Shown here: one piece after another, positions 16,547 to 24,392 of the stretch
Position numbering within the stretch: the first letter of the stretch is position 1
How the letters are laid out: each line of letters opens with the position of its first letter
Assembly: GCA_018816865.1 (NCBI GenBank)
Contig: JAHIUW010000009.1
Location: forward strand, 55,411 to 119,410
Direction: 5' to 3'
Length of the DNA stretch: 64,000 bases
Origin: Pseudomonadota bacterium
GTDB taxonomy: Bacteria; Desulfobacterota; Desulfovibrionia; Desulfovibrionales; Desulfovibrionaceae
The notes under the pieces: model-generated
Seen by the model: the letters and a program-made list of their open reading frames with translations, nothing else
Database searches by the model: none
Told to the model about the DNA's origin: nothing
Program-made: the position numbers and the translations under genes

Positions 16547-18229
16547 ATGAGCAACGAGCCAGATAAAATCATCTATTCCATGGTCCGGGTCAGCAAGTTT
16601 TACGACAAGCGGCCCATTCTGAAGGACATCTCCCTGTCCTATTTCTACGGCGCGAAGATCGGCGTTCTGGGCTTGAACGGCTCGGGCAAGAGCTCGCTGC
16701 TGAAGATCCTGGCGGGTGTGGATCAGGATTTCCAGGGTGAGACCCATATCTCCCAAGGGTACACCATCGGCTACCTGGAGCAGGAGCCCCTGGTGGACGA
16801 ATCACGCACCGTGCGTGAGGTCGTGGAGGAGGGCGTGGCCCAGATCGCCGCCCTGGTCAACGAGTTCAATGAGATCAACGAGAAGTTCGCCGAGCCCATG
16901 GAACCCGAGGAAATGGACGCCTTGCTGACGCGCCAGGCCAACGTGCAGGAGAAGATGGATGCCGCCGGCGCCTGGGACTTGGAGTCCCGCCTAGAGATGG
17001 CCATGGACGCCCTGCGCTGTCCCCCCGGCGATACGCTCGTCTCCGTGATCTCCGGTGGTGAACGCCGTCGTGTGGCCTTATGCCGTCTGTTGCTGCAACA
17101 GCCGGACATCCTGCTCTTGGACGAGCCCACCAACCATTTGGACGCCGAGTCCGTGTCCTGGTTGGAGCGGCATTTGAGCGAATACGCGGGCACCATCATC
17201 GCCGTGACCCATGACCGCTACTTTCTGGACAACGTGGCCGGATGGATTCTGGAACTGGACAGCGGCCGGGGCATCCCCTGGAAGGGCAACTATTCGTCCT
17301 GGCTGGAGCAGAAGGAAAAACGCCTGGCCAATGAGGCCAAGTCCGACGACAAGCGGCGCAAGACTCTGGCCCGCGAGTTGGAGTGGATTCGCATGTCCCC
17401 CAAGGGCCGTCATGCCAAGAGCAAGGCGCGCATCACTGCCTACGAGGAGCTGGCGGGCAACGAGAGCGAGTCTCGAGGACGCGATTTGGAGCTGTTCATC
17501 CCGCCCGGGCCGCGCCTGGGCAAGACCGTGATCGAGGCCCAGGGCGTGCGCAAGGTGGCCGGGGACAAGCTCCTGGTGGAGGACATGAATTTCATCCTGC
17601 CCGCGGGTGGCATCATCGGCATCATTGGACCCAACGGCGCTGGTAAGACCACGCTGTTTCGGATGATCACGGGCCAGGAACAGCCCGATGCGGGCGAGCT
17701 TGTGCTGGGACAGACCGTGCAGTGCGCCCATGTGGACCAGCATCGCAGCGCCTTGGCAGACGACAAGACCGTGTACGAGGCCATTGCCGACGGTCAGGAG
17801 ACCATCCGCATGGGCACGCGCGAGATCAACGCCCGGGCCTACGTGGGCAAGTTCAACCTGACCGGCTCGGACCAGCAGAAGAAGTGCTCCGTGCTTTCGG
17901 GGGGCGAGCGCAACCGCGTGCATCTGGCCCTGATGCTCAAGGAGGGCGGCAACGTCCTGCTGCTGGACGAACCCACCAACGATCTGGATCTGAACAGCAC
18001 CCGCGCCTTGGAAGAGGCCCTGCTGAATTTCGGCGGCTGTGTGCTGGTCATCAGCCACGATCGCTGGTTCCTGGATCGCATCGCCACGCACATTCTGGCC
18101 TTTGAAGGCGATTCCAAAACCTTCTTCTATGAGGGGTCCTATTCCGAGTACGAGGCGGATCGCAAGAAACGCCTGGGCAAGGAGGCCGATCAGCCACACC
18201 GCATCAAGTACCGCAGGCTGACGCGCTAG
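16547..18229 (+). CDS. ettA: Energy-dependent translational throttle protein, ABC-F
   Basis: A 560-residue cytoplasmic ABC-F ATPase with two nucleotide-binding domains. Walker A motifs are GLNGSGKSS and GPNGAGKTT; signatures are ISGGERRRVALC and LSGGERNRVHLA; Walker B motifs are ILLLDEPTNHLD and VLLLDEPTNDLD. The EttA-type arm and the inter-domain linker rich in Arg/Lys (WIRMSPKGRHAKSKAR) are present. EttA binds the ribosomal E site and gates the first elongation step according to the ATP/ADP ratio. Single gene, strong terminator after it. Confidence 0.95.
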   Translation: MSNEPDKIIYSMVRVSKFYDKRPILKDISLSYFYGAKIGVLGLNGSGKSSLLKILAGVDQDFQGETHISQGYTIGYLEQEPLVDESRTVREVVEEGVAQIAALVNEFNEINEKFAEPMEPEEMDALLTRQANVQEKMDAAGAWDLESRLEMAMDALRCPPGDTLVSVISGGERRRVALCRLLLQQPDILLLDEPTNHLDAESVSWLERHLSEYAGTIIAVTHDRYFLDNVAGWILELDSGRGIPWKGNYSSWLEQKEKRLANEAKSDDKRRKTLARELEWIRMSPKGRHAKSKARITAYEELAGNESESRGRDLELFIPPGPRLGKTVIEAQGVRKVAGDKLLVEDMNFILPAGGIIGIIGPNGAGKTTLFRMITGQEQPDAGELVLGQTVQCAHVDQHRSALADDKTVYEAIADGQETIRMGTREINARAYVGKFNLTGSDQQKKCSVLSGGERNRVHLALMLKEGGNVLLLDEPTNDLDLNSTRALEEALLNFGGCVLVISHDRWFLDRIATHILAFEGDSKTFFYEGSYSEYEADRKKRLGKEADQPHRIKYRRLTR

Positions 18230-18287
18230 AACTCCAGATGGAATTTGCACCGCGTTGCGCGGCACTGGAAATCGTGAGTGGATCATC

Positions 18288-18318
18288 AGGCCCCCCGGTT
18301 TTGACCGGGGGGCCTTTG
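18288..18318 (+). terminator. Rho-independent terminator of ettA
   Basis: A perfect 12-bp GC-rich stem (18288-18299 with 18304-18315) and 4-nt loop; only a short T tail follows. Confidence 0.8.
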
Positions 18319-18593
18319 CGTGTTTTGGCGCAGGCTTGCTGCGGGTTTGGCCCGAAGTCGTGGTTGACTAAATATATTTTTATTTTTCTGTTGACACGTG
18401 TTTGGAAAAGAGACATGAACGACACAGATACATTGTCCAGCGGCACCCGGTTGCGGTGCGGCCAGAAGATTGGCTGGAGCTGGTAAAGTTAAATTCGATA
18501 AGCAAGGAGCTTTAGTGCTTTGTGCTAAGGTTCCTTTTTTATATGGCGCGTTGTGTGCCAGTTACAATTACTTATTTTGTTGGAGAGAATTGA
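18319..18593 (+). other. Leader region of RRM gene
   Basis: An AT-rich stretch of 275 bases before the RNA-binding-protein gene. A TTGACA hexamer lies at 18392-18397 but no good -10 follows at the right distance. The gene is preceded by TTGGAGAGAATTG. A long structured leader would fit cold-shock or autoregulated control, as for other bacterial RRM genes, but nothing decisive is visible. Confidence 0.35.
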
Positions 18594-18857
18594 ATGTCCA
18601 AGAGTCTTTATGTTGGAAATCTGCCCTGGTCCGCCACCGAAAGCGACATCCGTGATGCTTTCGAGGCCTATGGTGAAGTCATCTCTGTCAAGCTGGTCGA
18701 AGACCGCGAGACTGGACGCCCCCGTGGCTTCGGTTTCGTCGAGATGGACGACCAGGGTGCCCAGGAAGCTGTGCAGGCCCTGGACGGCTCCGATTTAGGC
18801 GGCCGCAACATCAAGGTCAACGAAGCCAAGCCCCGCGAGTCCCGTCCTCGTTGGTAG
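18594..18857 (+). CDS. RRM-domain RNA-binding protein
   Basis: 87 residues forming one RNA-recognition motif: RNP2 LYVGNLPW at residues 4-11 and RNP1 RGFGFVEM at about 43-50, then a short basic tail. Such single-RRM proteins are frequent in cyanobacteria and desulfobacteria and are often cold-induced. GGAGAGAATTG precedes the ATG. A strong terminator follows at once, so it is a single-gene unit. Confidence 0.93.
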   Translation: MSKSLYVGNLPWSATESDIRDAFEAYGEVISVKLVEDRETGRPRGFGFVEMDDQGAQEAVQALDGSDLGGRNIKVNEAKPRESRPRW

Positions 18858-18891
18858 CCATTGGCTGTCTTGTTTGATTCTGATGAATCAG

Positions 18892-18922
18892 GCCCGTCCC
18901 CATCAGGGGGCGGGCTTTTTTT
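18892..18922 (+). terminator. Rho-independent terminator of RRM gene
   Basis: A 10-bp stem (18892-18901 with 18906-18915, one T-G pair), loop ATCA and seven T. Confidence 0.9.
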
Positions 18923-19167
18923 ATGGCTTTGGGTTGCGGATGAAGGGAGTCCCTTGCGCGGGCCGGATGAGTCCGGGGGTGGGGGATGATGGACGGCGCG
19001 TGATGATTCCGGATTGATCCGGTGATCTGAGCGTTGCCGACGCAGGAATCTGGAGACTGATCCGGGGGTGGCGAGAAGCGCCTGGGCGGATACCGCGTGT
19101 CGAGGAGGGGGATCAAAGGGCAGGGCTTTGCAATGTATGAAGCGGGCTGACGGATGGGGGTGGCGAA
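18923..19167. other. Intergenic stretch without visible gene
   Basis: About 245 G-rich bases between the RRM terminator and the HU terminator. No frame with a ribosome-binding site or recognisable protein was found. Confidence 0.5.
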
Positions 19168-19200
19168 CGAAGGGCCTGCGGCAGTTGCGCAGGCCCTTCG
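19168..19200 (-). terminator. Hairpin at 3' end of HU gene
   Basis: A perfect 13-bp stem (19168-19180 with 19188-19200) with a 7-nt loop lies 42 bases beyond the HU stop. No T tract on either side, so it may also act as an mRNA-end stabiliser. Confidence 0.6.
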
Positions 19201-19241
19201 TCGTCTGCTGATTTGTGCATTGGATCGAAGTGTCTTGCTGT

Positions 19242-19796
19242 CTAAAACGAATCCTTGGCCTTTTTCCAGGCGATCTTGAGTTCCCCAAGGGCCTTGTCCA
19301 GTCCGGTCTTGACCTCTCCCCAGGCCTTGCCGCCCGAGTCCGCAGCCTTCTTGAGCTTGGTCCCTGCGTCTTCGTACAGGGCCTGGGCATTATCCAGGTA
19401 CTGTTTGGTGTCCTTGCCCAGTTTGTCGGAGCTTTTGACCTTGGTCTCGATCTTGGCCTTGAATTCGCCGACGGTCTTGGAGATGTCCTTGAACTTCAGC
19501 CAGTCCAGCCCAAAATGTGAGGCGTTGGCGACCTTTTTCAGGTCCGCTCCGGCCTTGAAGGTCACGACCTTGTGGGCCTTGATGGTGATGGCTGCCCCGG
19601 TCTGCGGATTGCGGCCGGTGCGGGCCTTGCGCGGGGAGACGCCAAAGGTTCCAAAGCCGCGGAACTGGACATCCCCGCCAGTTGCGAGTTCCTCTGCGAC
19701 GGCGCCGAGGATCACGTCCATCACTTCCCGGGCTTGGGCCGGTGACTCAAGTCCGGCGCGTTCAACCATCTGTTTGGCGAAATCCTGTTTGTTCAT
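19242..19796 (-). CDS. HU/IHF-family DNA-binding protein with lysine-rich C-terminal extension
   Basis: 184 residues from the ATG after GGGAGGGAG; the upstream in-frame start lacks a site. Residues 1-90 are a full HU domain, with the DNA-arm block FGVSPRKARTGRNPQTG. Residues 95-184 are an extension rich in Lys, Ala, Asp and Leu, predicted as amphipathic helices, resembling histone-H1-like tails or apolipoprotein-like helices. HU proteins are normally about 90 residues, so this is twice the usual length. The tail could bind DNA, bridge or signal; it has no Cys. Confidence 0.85.
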   Translation of the reverse strand: MNKQDFAKQMVERAGLESPAQAREVMDVILGAVAEELATGGDVQFRGFGTFGVSPRKARTGRNPQTGAAITIKAHKVVTFKAGADLKKVANASHFGLDWLKFKDISKTVGEFKAKIETKVKSSDKLGKDTKQYLDNAQALYEDAGTKLKKAADSGGKAWGEVKTGLDKALGELKIAWKKAKDSF

Positions 19797-20144
19797 CTCT
19801 CCCTCCCTGTATGATTTTGGCAAAAAACTATCTTCTAGGATTGTCTTTGGTGCAGCATAACTGATTTTTTACAGAATGAACAATAGGAGCTGGGCGGGGG
19901 GCGCTGAGGGTCTGGCGAGGCGTTTTTTTGTCAGGGGAGGTTTGTCCGCTGATTTTTTGCGACCACTGGCCGACAGTAGGTTTTTTATTATTGGAAACGC
20001 GTAGTATTATCTGATAACTAGAACTCAGTAATTTAATGTTTTTTTCTCGTAGGCAAGCTGGCTGCCTGATATTCATACGTTGAATGTGATATTTATTCTG
20101 CGGTTTCTGGGAAGCGTTGAGCACGTCTGAAAGAGGGGGGGCGG
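19797..20144. other. AT-rich intergenic region with divergent promoters
   Basis: 348 bases between the HU gene (minus) and the cyclase gene (plus). It is clearly more AT-rich than its neighbours and must hold both promoters. No clear promoter pair or small gene could be picked out. Confidence 0.5.
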
Positions 20145-22088
20145 GTGAATCAGCCCGGTAGAGACTCGTCGCATGCATCCAGGTACAAGCAGTTTGCCCT
20201 GATCCTGGGGCCGTTATTGCTGCTATTCTTTGCTGGCCTGTTCTTTCTTTATTCCATGAATGGTCAGAAATCTGAGACCATCATCAAAGAACGTTCCATA
20301 CATAACGTGCGCATTGCCGGTCAGATGCTGCGCCAGGAGTTGATGTCCGTGGTGTCTGATCTCCAGTTTTTGGCTGGGGTCCAGGATGTTACCGATGTCA
20401 TGGCCAACAGAATGTCAGGCACCAAGCGCCGCAGCCTGCTCCTATTCGTCGAAATCAAGAAGGTCTACGACCAAGTTCGCTATCTGGACATCACGGGCAT
20501 GGAGGTCTTTCGGGCCAACTACAACGCTGGTCAGCCCTTCCTGACACCTGCCCGCCAGCTCCGGTTTAAGGGCTCCAGTTATTATGCCGTCGAGGGTCTG
20601 AAGCTGATGCGTGGCGACATCTATATCTCGCCGTTTGATCTGAATGTTGAGCATGGTGCCGTGGAAGAGCCCCATAAGCCTATGATCCGCTTCGTCACTC
20701 CGGTGTTTGGCGAAACCGGCATGCGCCAGGGAGTGGTGGTTCTCAACTACTTGGGCACACGGTTGCTGGATATTTTCGACAGAGCTCCGGGCGGTGCCGG
20801 CGACCAGATGATGCTCTTGAACGAACAGGGTTACTGGCTGAAATCCCCGGAGCATGAAGATGAGTGGGGTTTCATGTTCGAAGACCGGAGGGACAGGACT
20901 CTTCAATCCAGGCAACCGGAGGTCTGGGCGCGGATTTCCTCCCAAGACAGTGGCCAGTTCTGGGACAAGGGTGGCCTGTATACCTTTGCGACGTTTTGTT
21001 TGGCCGATGTGATTGATACCAGCAAGGTCCTGAACCCTGAGCACGAGGCGGGCTGCTGGAAGATTGTTTCTTTCGTTTCGGAGCAGGCCTACTTTGCCGA
21101 TCAACGCAAGTACCTTGCTGACCTGGCCATGATTGGTGTCCCGGGAGCATTTTTCCTGGCAGCTCTCTCCATGCTCATGGTGTATTTTTGCCAGAAAAGC
21201 CGCCGTGCCGAGCGGTCCATCATCGAGAATAACGTCTCCTTTGCCCGTTTCGTTCCGCATCAGTTCCTGCGGCTTGTGGGCAAGGGCAGTCTGAATGACG
21301 TGGAGCTGTCCACCAGTGTGCTGCGCGAAGTGGCTGTCCTGTTTTCGGACATCCGTTCGTACACCACGATGTCCGAGGGCATGTCGTCTCAGGAGGTGTT
21401 CCGTTTCCTCAACGACTACTTTGTCTTTGTTTCCGGTTCGGTGACCTCCAATGAGGGTTTTATCGACATCTTCATTGGTGATGCACTCATGGCCTTGTTT
21501 CCTCGTGCGCCCGAGGACGCCCTGCGTGCGGCCGTGAGCATGCGCCTGGATCTGCGGGAGTTCAATGACGATCGACGCAAAGTGGGGCTGCCGGCGGTTC
21601 ATTGCGGGTACGGGTTGCATTTTGGTGAGGTCACCCTTGGGACCATTGGCACGCATGAGCGCATGCAGACCACGGCCATCGGCGACACGGTGAATCTGGC
21701 GTCACGCATCGAGTCCGTGACCAAGACGTTCAAGGTTGAGATCGTCATCTCCGACAGCGTGTACATGCGTCTGCCTGACCCGAGCGAGTTCATGCTCCGC
21801 GAAATCGATACCGTGCGCGTCAAGGGCAAGCATGAACCCGTGACCCTGTACGAGTGTTTTGACGCCGACCCGGAGGATCTCGCCAAGGGCAAGGTCGCCA
21901 CGCTGGGTTTTTTGGCCGAGGCCATGGTCCATTACAAGGCGGGCGAGTTTGATCAAGCCCTGGAGAAATTCACGGCCTGTGCGGAGATCTGTCCTGAAGA
22001 CAGTATCCCGGCGATCTATCTGAAGCGTTGCAATACCATGAAGCGTATTCCTCCGGGCAAGGAGTGGACGGGCGTCAGTACAATTTAA
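20145..22088 (+). CDS. Membrane adenylate/guanylate cyclase with extracytoplasmic sensor
   Basis: 647 residues from a GTG after AGAGGGGGGG. A membrane segment lies at about 19-40, a periplasmic Cache/CHASE-like sensor at about 45-325, and a second membrane segment at about 330-352. The class III cyclase catalytic domain at about 395-570 has metal-binding Asp in FSDIRS and IGDALMALF. The C-terminus has TPR-like helices. It makes cAMP or cGMP; the residues that choose the base were not resolved. Hemerythrin follows 24 bases downstream. Confidence 0.9.
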   Translation: MNQPGRDSSHASRYKQFALILGPLLLLFFAGLFFLYSMNGQKSETIIKERSIHNVRIAGQMLRQELMSVVSDLQFLAGVQDVTDVMANRMSGTKRRSLLLFVEIKKVYDQVRYLDITGMEVFRANYNAGQPFLTPARQLRFKGSSYYAVEGLKLMRGDIYISPFDLNVEHGAVEEPHKPMIRFVTPVFGETGMRQGVVVLNYLGTRLLDIFDRAPGGAGDQMMLLNEQGYWLKSPEHEDEWGFMFEDRRDRTLQSRQPEVWARISSQDSGQFWDKGGLYTFATFCLADVIDTSKVLNPEHEAGCWKIVSFVSEQAYFADQRKYLADLAMIGVPGAFFLAALSMLMVYFCQKSRRAERSIIENNVSFARFVPHQFLRLVGKGSLNDVELSTSVLREVAVLFSDIRSYTTMSEGMSSQEVFRFLNDYFVFVSGSVTSNEGFIDIFIGDALMALFPRAPEDALRAAVSMRLDLREFNDDRRKVGLPAVHCGYGLHFGEVTLGTIGTHERMQTTAIGDTVNLASRIESVTKTFKVEIVISDSVYMRLPDPSEFMLREIDTVRVKGKHEPVTLYECFDADPEDLAKGKVATLGFLAEAMVHYKAGEFDQALEKFTACAEICPEDSIPAIYLKRCNTMKRIPPGKEWTGVSTI

Positions 22089-22112
22089 TTCATTTGGAAA
22101 GGAGGGGGCTCT

Positions 22113-22520
22113 ATGGCGTTCATCGAGTGGACAGACAAGAACAAGGTCAATATCAAAGAGGTGGACGATCAGCACAAGCATCTCTTCGCTATCTTGAACC
22201 GGCTGCATGATGCCGTGACAGAGGGCAAGGAGCAGGGAGAGCTGTTTTCCATCCTGGACGAACTCATCGAGTACACGGTGGAGCATTTTCAGACCGAGGA
22301 GCAGCTGTACGTCAAGCATGCCTTTCCCGGGTATGAAGAGCACAAGGCCGAGCACGACAAGCTGGCTGGGACAGCCGTGGATCTTCAGGCCAAACTGCGC
22401 GATGGCAGTGCCACCTTATCCTTCGAATTATTAGATTTTTTGCACGATTGGCTGATGGACCATACCCTGGGCCTGGATCAGGAGATGGGGCCTTACATGA
22501 ATGAACGGGGTGTCTTCTAA
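22113..22520 (+). CDS. Bacteriohemerythrin
   Basis: 135 residues, single hemerythrin domain. The di-iron ligands are all visible: His in VDDQHKHLF, HFQTEE (His and Glu), HKAEHDK (two His) and the last His/Asp in WLMDHTLGLDQ. It starts after AAGGAGGGGG. Bacterial hemerythrins bind O2 or NO reversibly and serve in oxygen storage or sensing. Cotranscription with the cyclase suggests an O2-linked cyclic-nucleotide response, which is an inference from position. Confidence 0.95.
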   Translation: MAFIEWTDKNKVNIKEVDDQHKHLFAILNRLHDAVTEGKEQGELFSILDELIEYTVEHFQTEEQLYVKHAFPGYEEHKAEHDKLAGTAVDLQAKLRDGSATLSFELLDFLHDWLMDHTLGLDQEMGPYMNERGVF

Positions 22521-22681
22521 GTCTTTTTGTCAGACTGAGAGATTTCAGGTCTGAATGTAGTTTTGATTAGCGATTTTTGTTTGAAGGCAATGGTTGCAGA
22601 ACACGGTCAGGGAGTCAGCCGACAGGCGGGCTCCCTGTTTCATTTGATACCAGCAGGGCATCGGGTCGTCTTGGTCTCTTG

Positions 22682-22701
22682 ACTTAATTGATCGTTTAAG
22701 T
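22682..22701. promoter_or_regulatory. Candidate operator of CecR-type regulator
   Basis: A 20-base near-palindrome with arms ACTTAA/TTAAGT and central GATC lies 12 bases before the regulator start, placed to give autorepression of the efflux operon. Confidence 0.45.
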
Positions 22702-22713
22702 AAATTGGTATCC

Positions 22714-23391
22714 ATGATGATCGAGTCCAAGCAATCCCCTCGCGGTGCGGCCACTCGCGAGGCCCTGCTGACCACCGCAACCCAGGTCTTCGCGCGCGAT
22801 GGCTTTCATGCCACCAGCCTGCGCGAGATAGCTCAGCTTGCCGGCGTGAATCAGGCGCTCATCGGCTATCATTTCGGCAACAAGGAAGGGCTGTATCTGG
22901 CCACGTTCGAGCACCTCGTGGCTCAGATACGGCAGCGCATCGAGCCCATGGCCGAGGCCATCGACGCCGTGCTTGCGACGTCGGATGCGCCGGTCGGCAA
23001 GGCTCGGCAAGATTATTACCTTGCCCCCTTGCTGCGCCTGACAGACGTCATGGTGGCCCTTGTGGTCCACGAGCAGTCCGCCCATTGGTCGCAGATGATC
23101 ATGCGTGAGCAACAGAATCCCACGGCCGCCTTTTCCATACTGTATGACGGCTTCATGAGCAGGCTCCTGCGGCTTTTGACGGCACTGGTGCAACGGCTGC
23201 GTCCGACTGATTCCGTTGCTGATGTCCGATTGCTGGTGTCCACCCTCCTTGGACAGGTGCTCGTGTTCCGCTTTGCACGGGCCGGAGTGATGAAACACCT
23301 GGGATGGGAGTCTGTCCGGGACAAGGAGCTGTTGGCCATCCAAACCCAAGTCCGTAAAAACATCGTGGCCCTGATCGCCACGGGAGACTGA
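22714..23391 (+). CDS. TetR-family repressor, CecR (YbiH)-like
   Basis: 225 residues from the first ATG (an in-frame TTG lies three codons upstream). The HTH at about 12-60 includes TSLREIAQLAGVNQALIGYHFGNKEGLY, of which the LIGYHF part is characteristic. The C-terminal domain has the DUF1956/CecR-like block with MREQQNPTAAF and LGQVLVFRFAR. In E. coli, CecR controls ybhGFSR. The same order of adaptor, double ATPase and two permeases follows here, so this is the local repressor of a drug-type exporter. It is 1 base from the adaptor gene. Confidence 0.85.
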   Translation: MMIESKQSPRGAATREALLTTATQVFARDGFHATSLREIAQLAGVNQALIGYHFGNKEGLYLATFEHLVAQIRQRIEPMAEAIDAVLATSDAPVGKARQDYYLAPLLRLTDVMVALVVHEQSAHWSQMIMREQQNPTAAFSILYDGFMSRLLRLLTALVQRLRPTDSVADVRLLVSTLLGQVLVFRFARAGVMKHLGWESVRDKELLAIQTQVRKNIVALIATGD

Positions 23392-23392
23392 A

Positions 23393-24391
23393 ATGATATC
23401 CGTTAAGCTGCGTGTCCTTGTGGTTGTCGCTGTCGTGGCTGCATCCTCGGCAGGTTACTGGTGGCTGGGGCGAGACGCCGATCAGAATGGTCCGCTGATG
23501 CTCTATGGCAATGTGGATATCCGCGAGGTCGAGCTTGCCTTCCGTCAGCCGGGGCGCCTTGCGAGGATGGTCTTTGAAGAGGGGGCTGCGGTCGCCCCTG
23601 GTGAACTCATGGCTGAACTCGACTCCCAGCCCTATGTCGATGCCCTGGCCGCCACCGAGGCCGAAGTTCAGGTCGCCGAGGCCGGGCTGGACAAGCTACG
23701 TCGCGGCAACCGCTCCCAGGATATCGCCCAGGCGGAGGAAGCGGTGCGCCAAGCCCAGGCCGTGTTCCGTAATGCGAAGATCGAATTCAAGCGCCAGGAC
23801 TCGTTGCTGGAGTCCGGCTCCACAAGCCGTCAGGCCTTTGATTTGGCCCGTTCGGCTCATGATCAGGCCCAGGCTAAGTTGGCCTCGGCACGCCAAGCCC
23901 TGGCCTTGCAAAGGGAAGGGGCCCGCAGTGAGGACATCGCCGCTGCAGAGGCCCGGTTGCTGGCGGCCCAGGCTGCGGCGGCCCAAGCCAGGACGGCCCT
24001 GGCTGACACGCGTCTTGTGTCGCCAAGCAAGGCCACGGTGCTCTCTCGGGTTCGGGAGCCTGGGAGCATGGTCAACGCCACAACGCCGGTTTACAGTCTG
24101 TCCCTGCGCGATCCGGTGTATCTGCGGGCCTATGTGAGCGAACCGCATCTCGGCTGGCTCGTTCCCGGGGCCGCGGTGACCGTGCACACCGATTCCTCGG
24201 CCAAGGTCTACCAGGGTCGGATCGGGTTCATCTCACCCCGGGCGGAGTTCACGCCGAAATCCGTGGAAACCACTGACCTCAGGACCGATCTCGTGTACCG
24301 GCTGCGCATTGTCGTTCCCGATGCCGACGATGGATTGCGCCAGGGCATGCCCGTGACGATCCACGTCCCTCGTGGCACGAACGGCCAGTGA
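23393..24391 (+). CDS. HlyD-type membrane-fusion adaptor (YbhG-like)
   Basis: 332 residues. An N-terminal membrane anchor lies at about 5-24. A biotinyl-lipoyl-like half (LMAELDSQPYVDAL) follows, then a long alpha-hairpin coiled coil (about 85-205, Ala/Gln/Glu-rich with two AEEAVRQAQAVF-like helices), and then the second beta half. It links the inner-membrane ABC exporter to an outer-membrane channel. No TolC gene lies nearby, so a channel encoded elsewhere is needed. Confidence 0.9.
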   Translation: MISVKLRVLVVVAVVAASSAGYWWLGRDADQNGPLMLYGNVDIREVELAFRQPGRLARMVFEEGAAVAPGELMAELDSQPYVDALAATEAEVQVAEAGLDKLRRGNRSQDIAQAEEAVRQAQAVFRNAKIEFKRQDSLLESGSTSRQAFDLARSAHDQAQAKLASARQALALQREGARSEDIAAAEARLLAAQAAAAQARTALADTRLVSPSKATVLSRVREPGSMVNATTPVYSLSLRDPVYLRAYVSEPHLGWLVPGAAVTVHTDSSAKVYQGRIGFISPRAEFTPKSVETTDLRTDLVYRLRIVVPDADDGLRQGMPVTIHVPRGTNGQ

Positions 24392-24392
24392 C

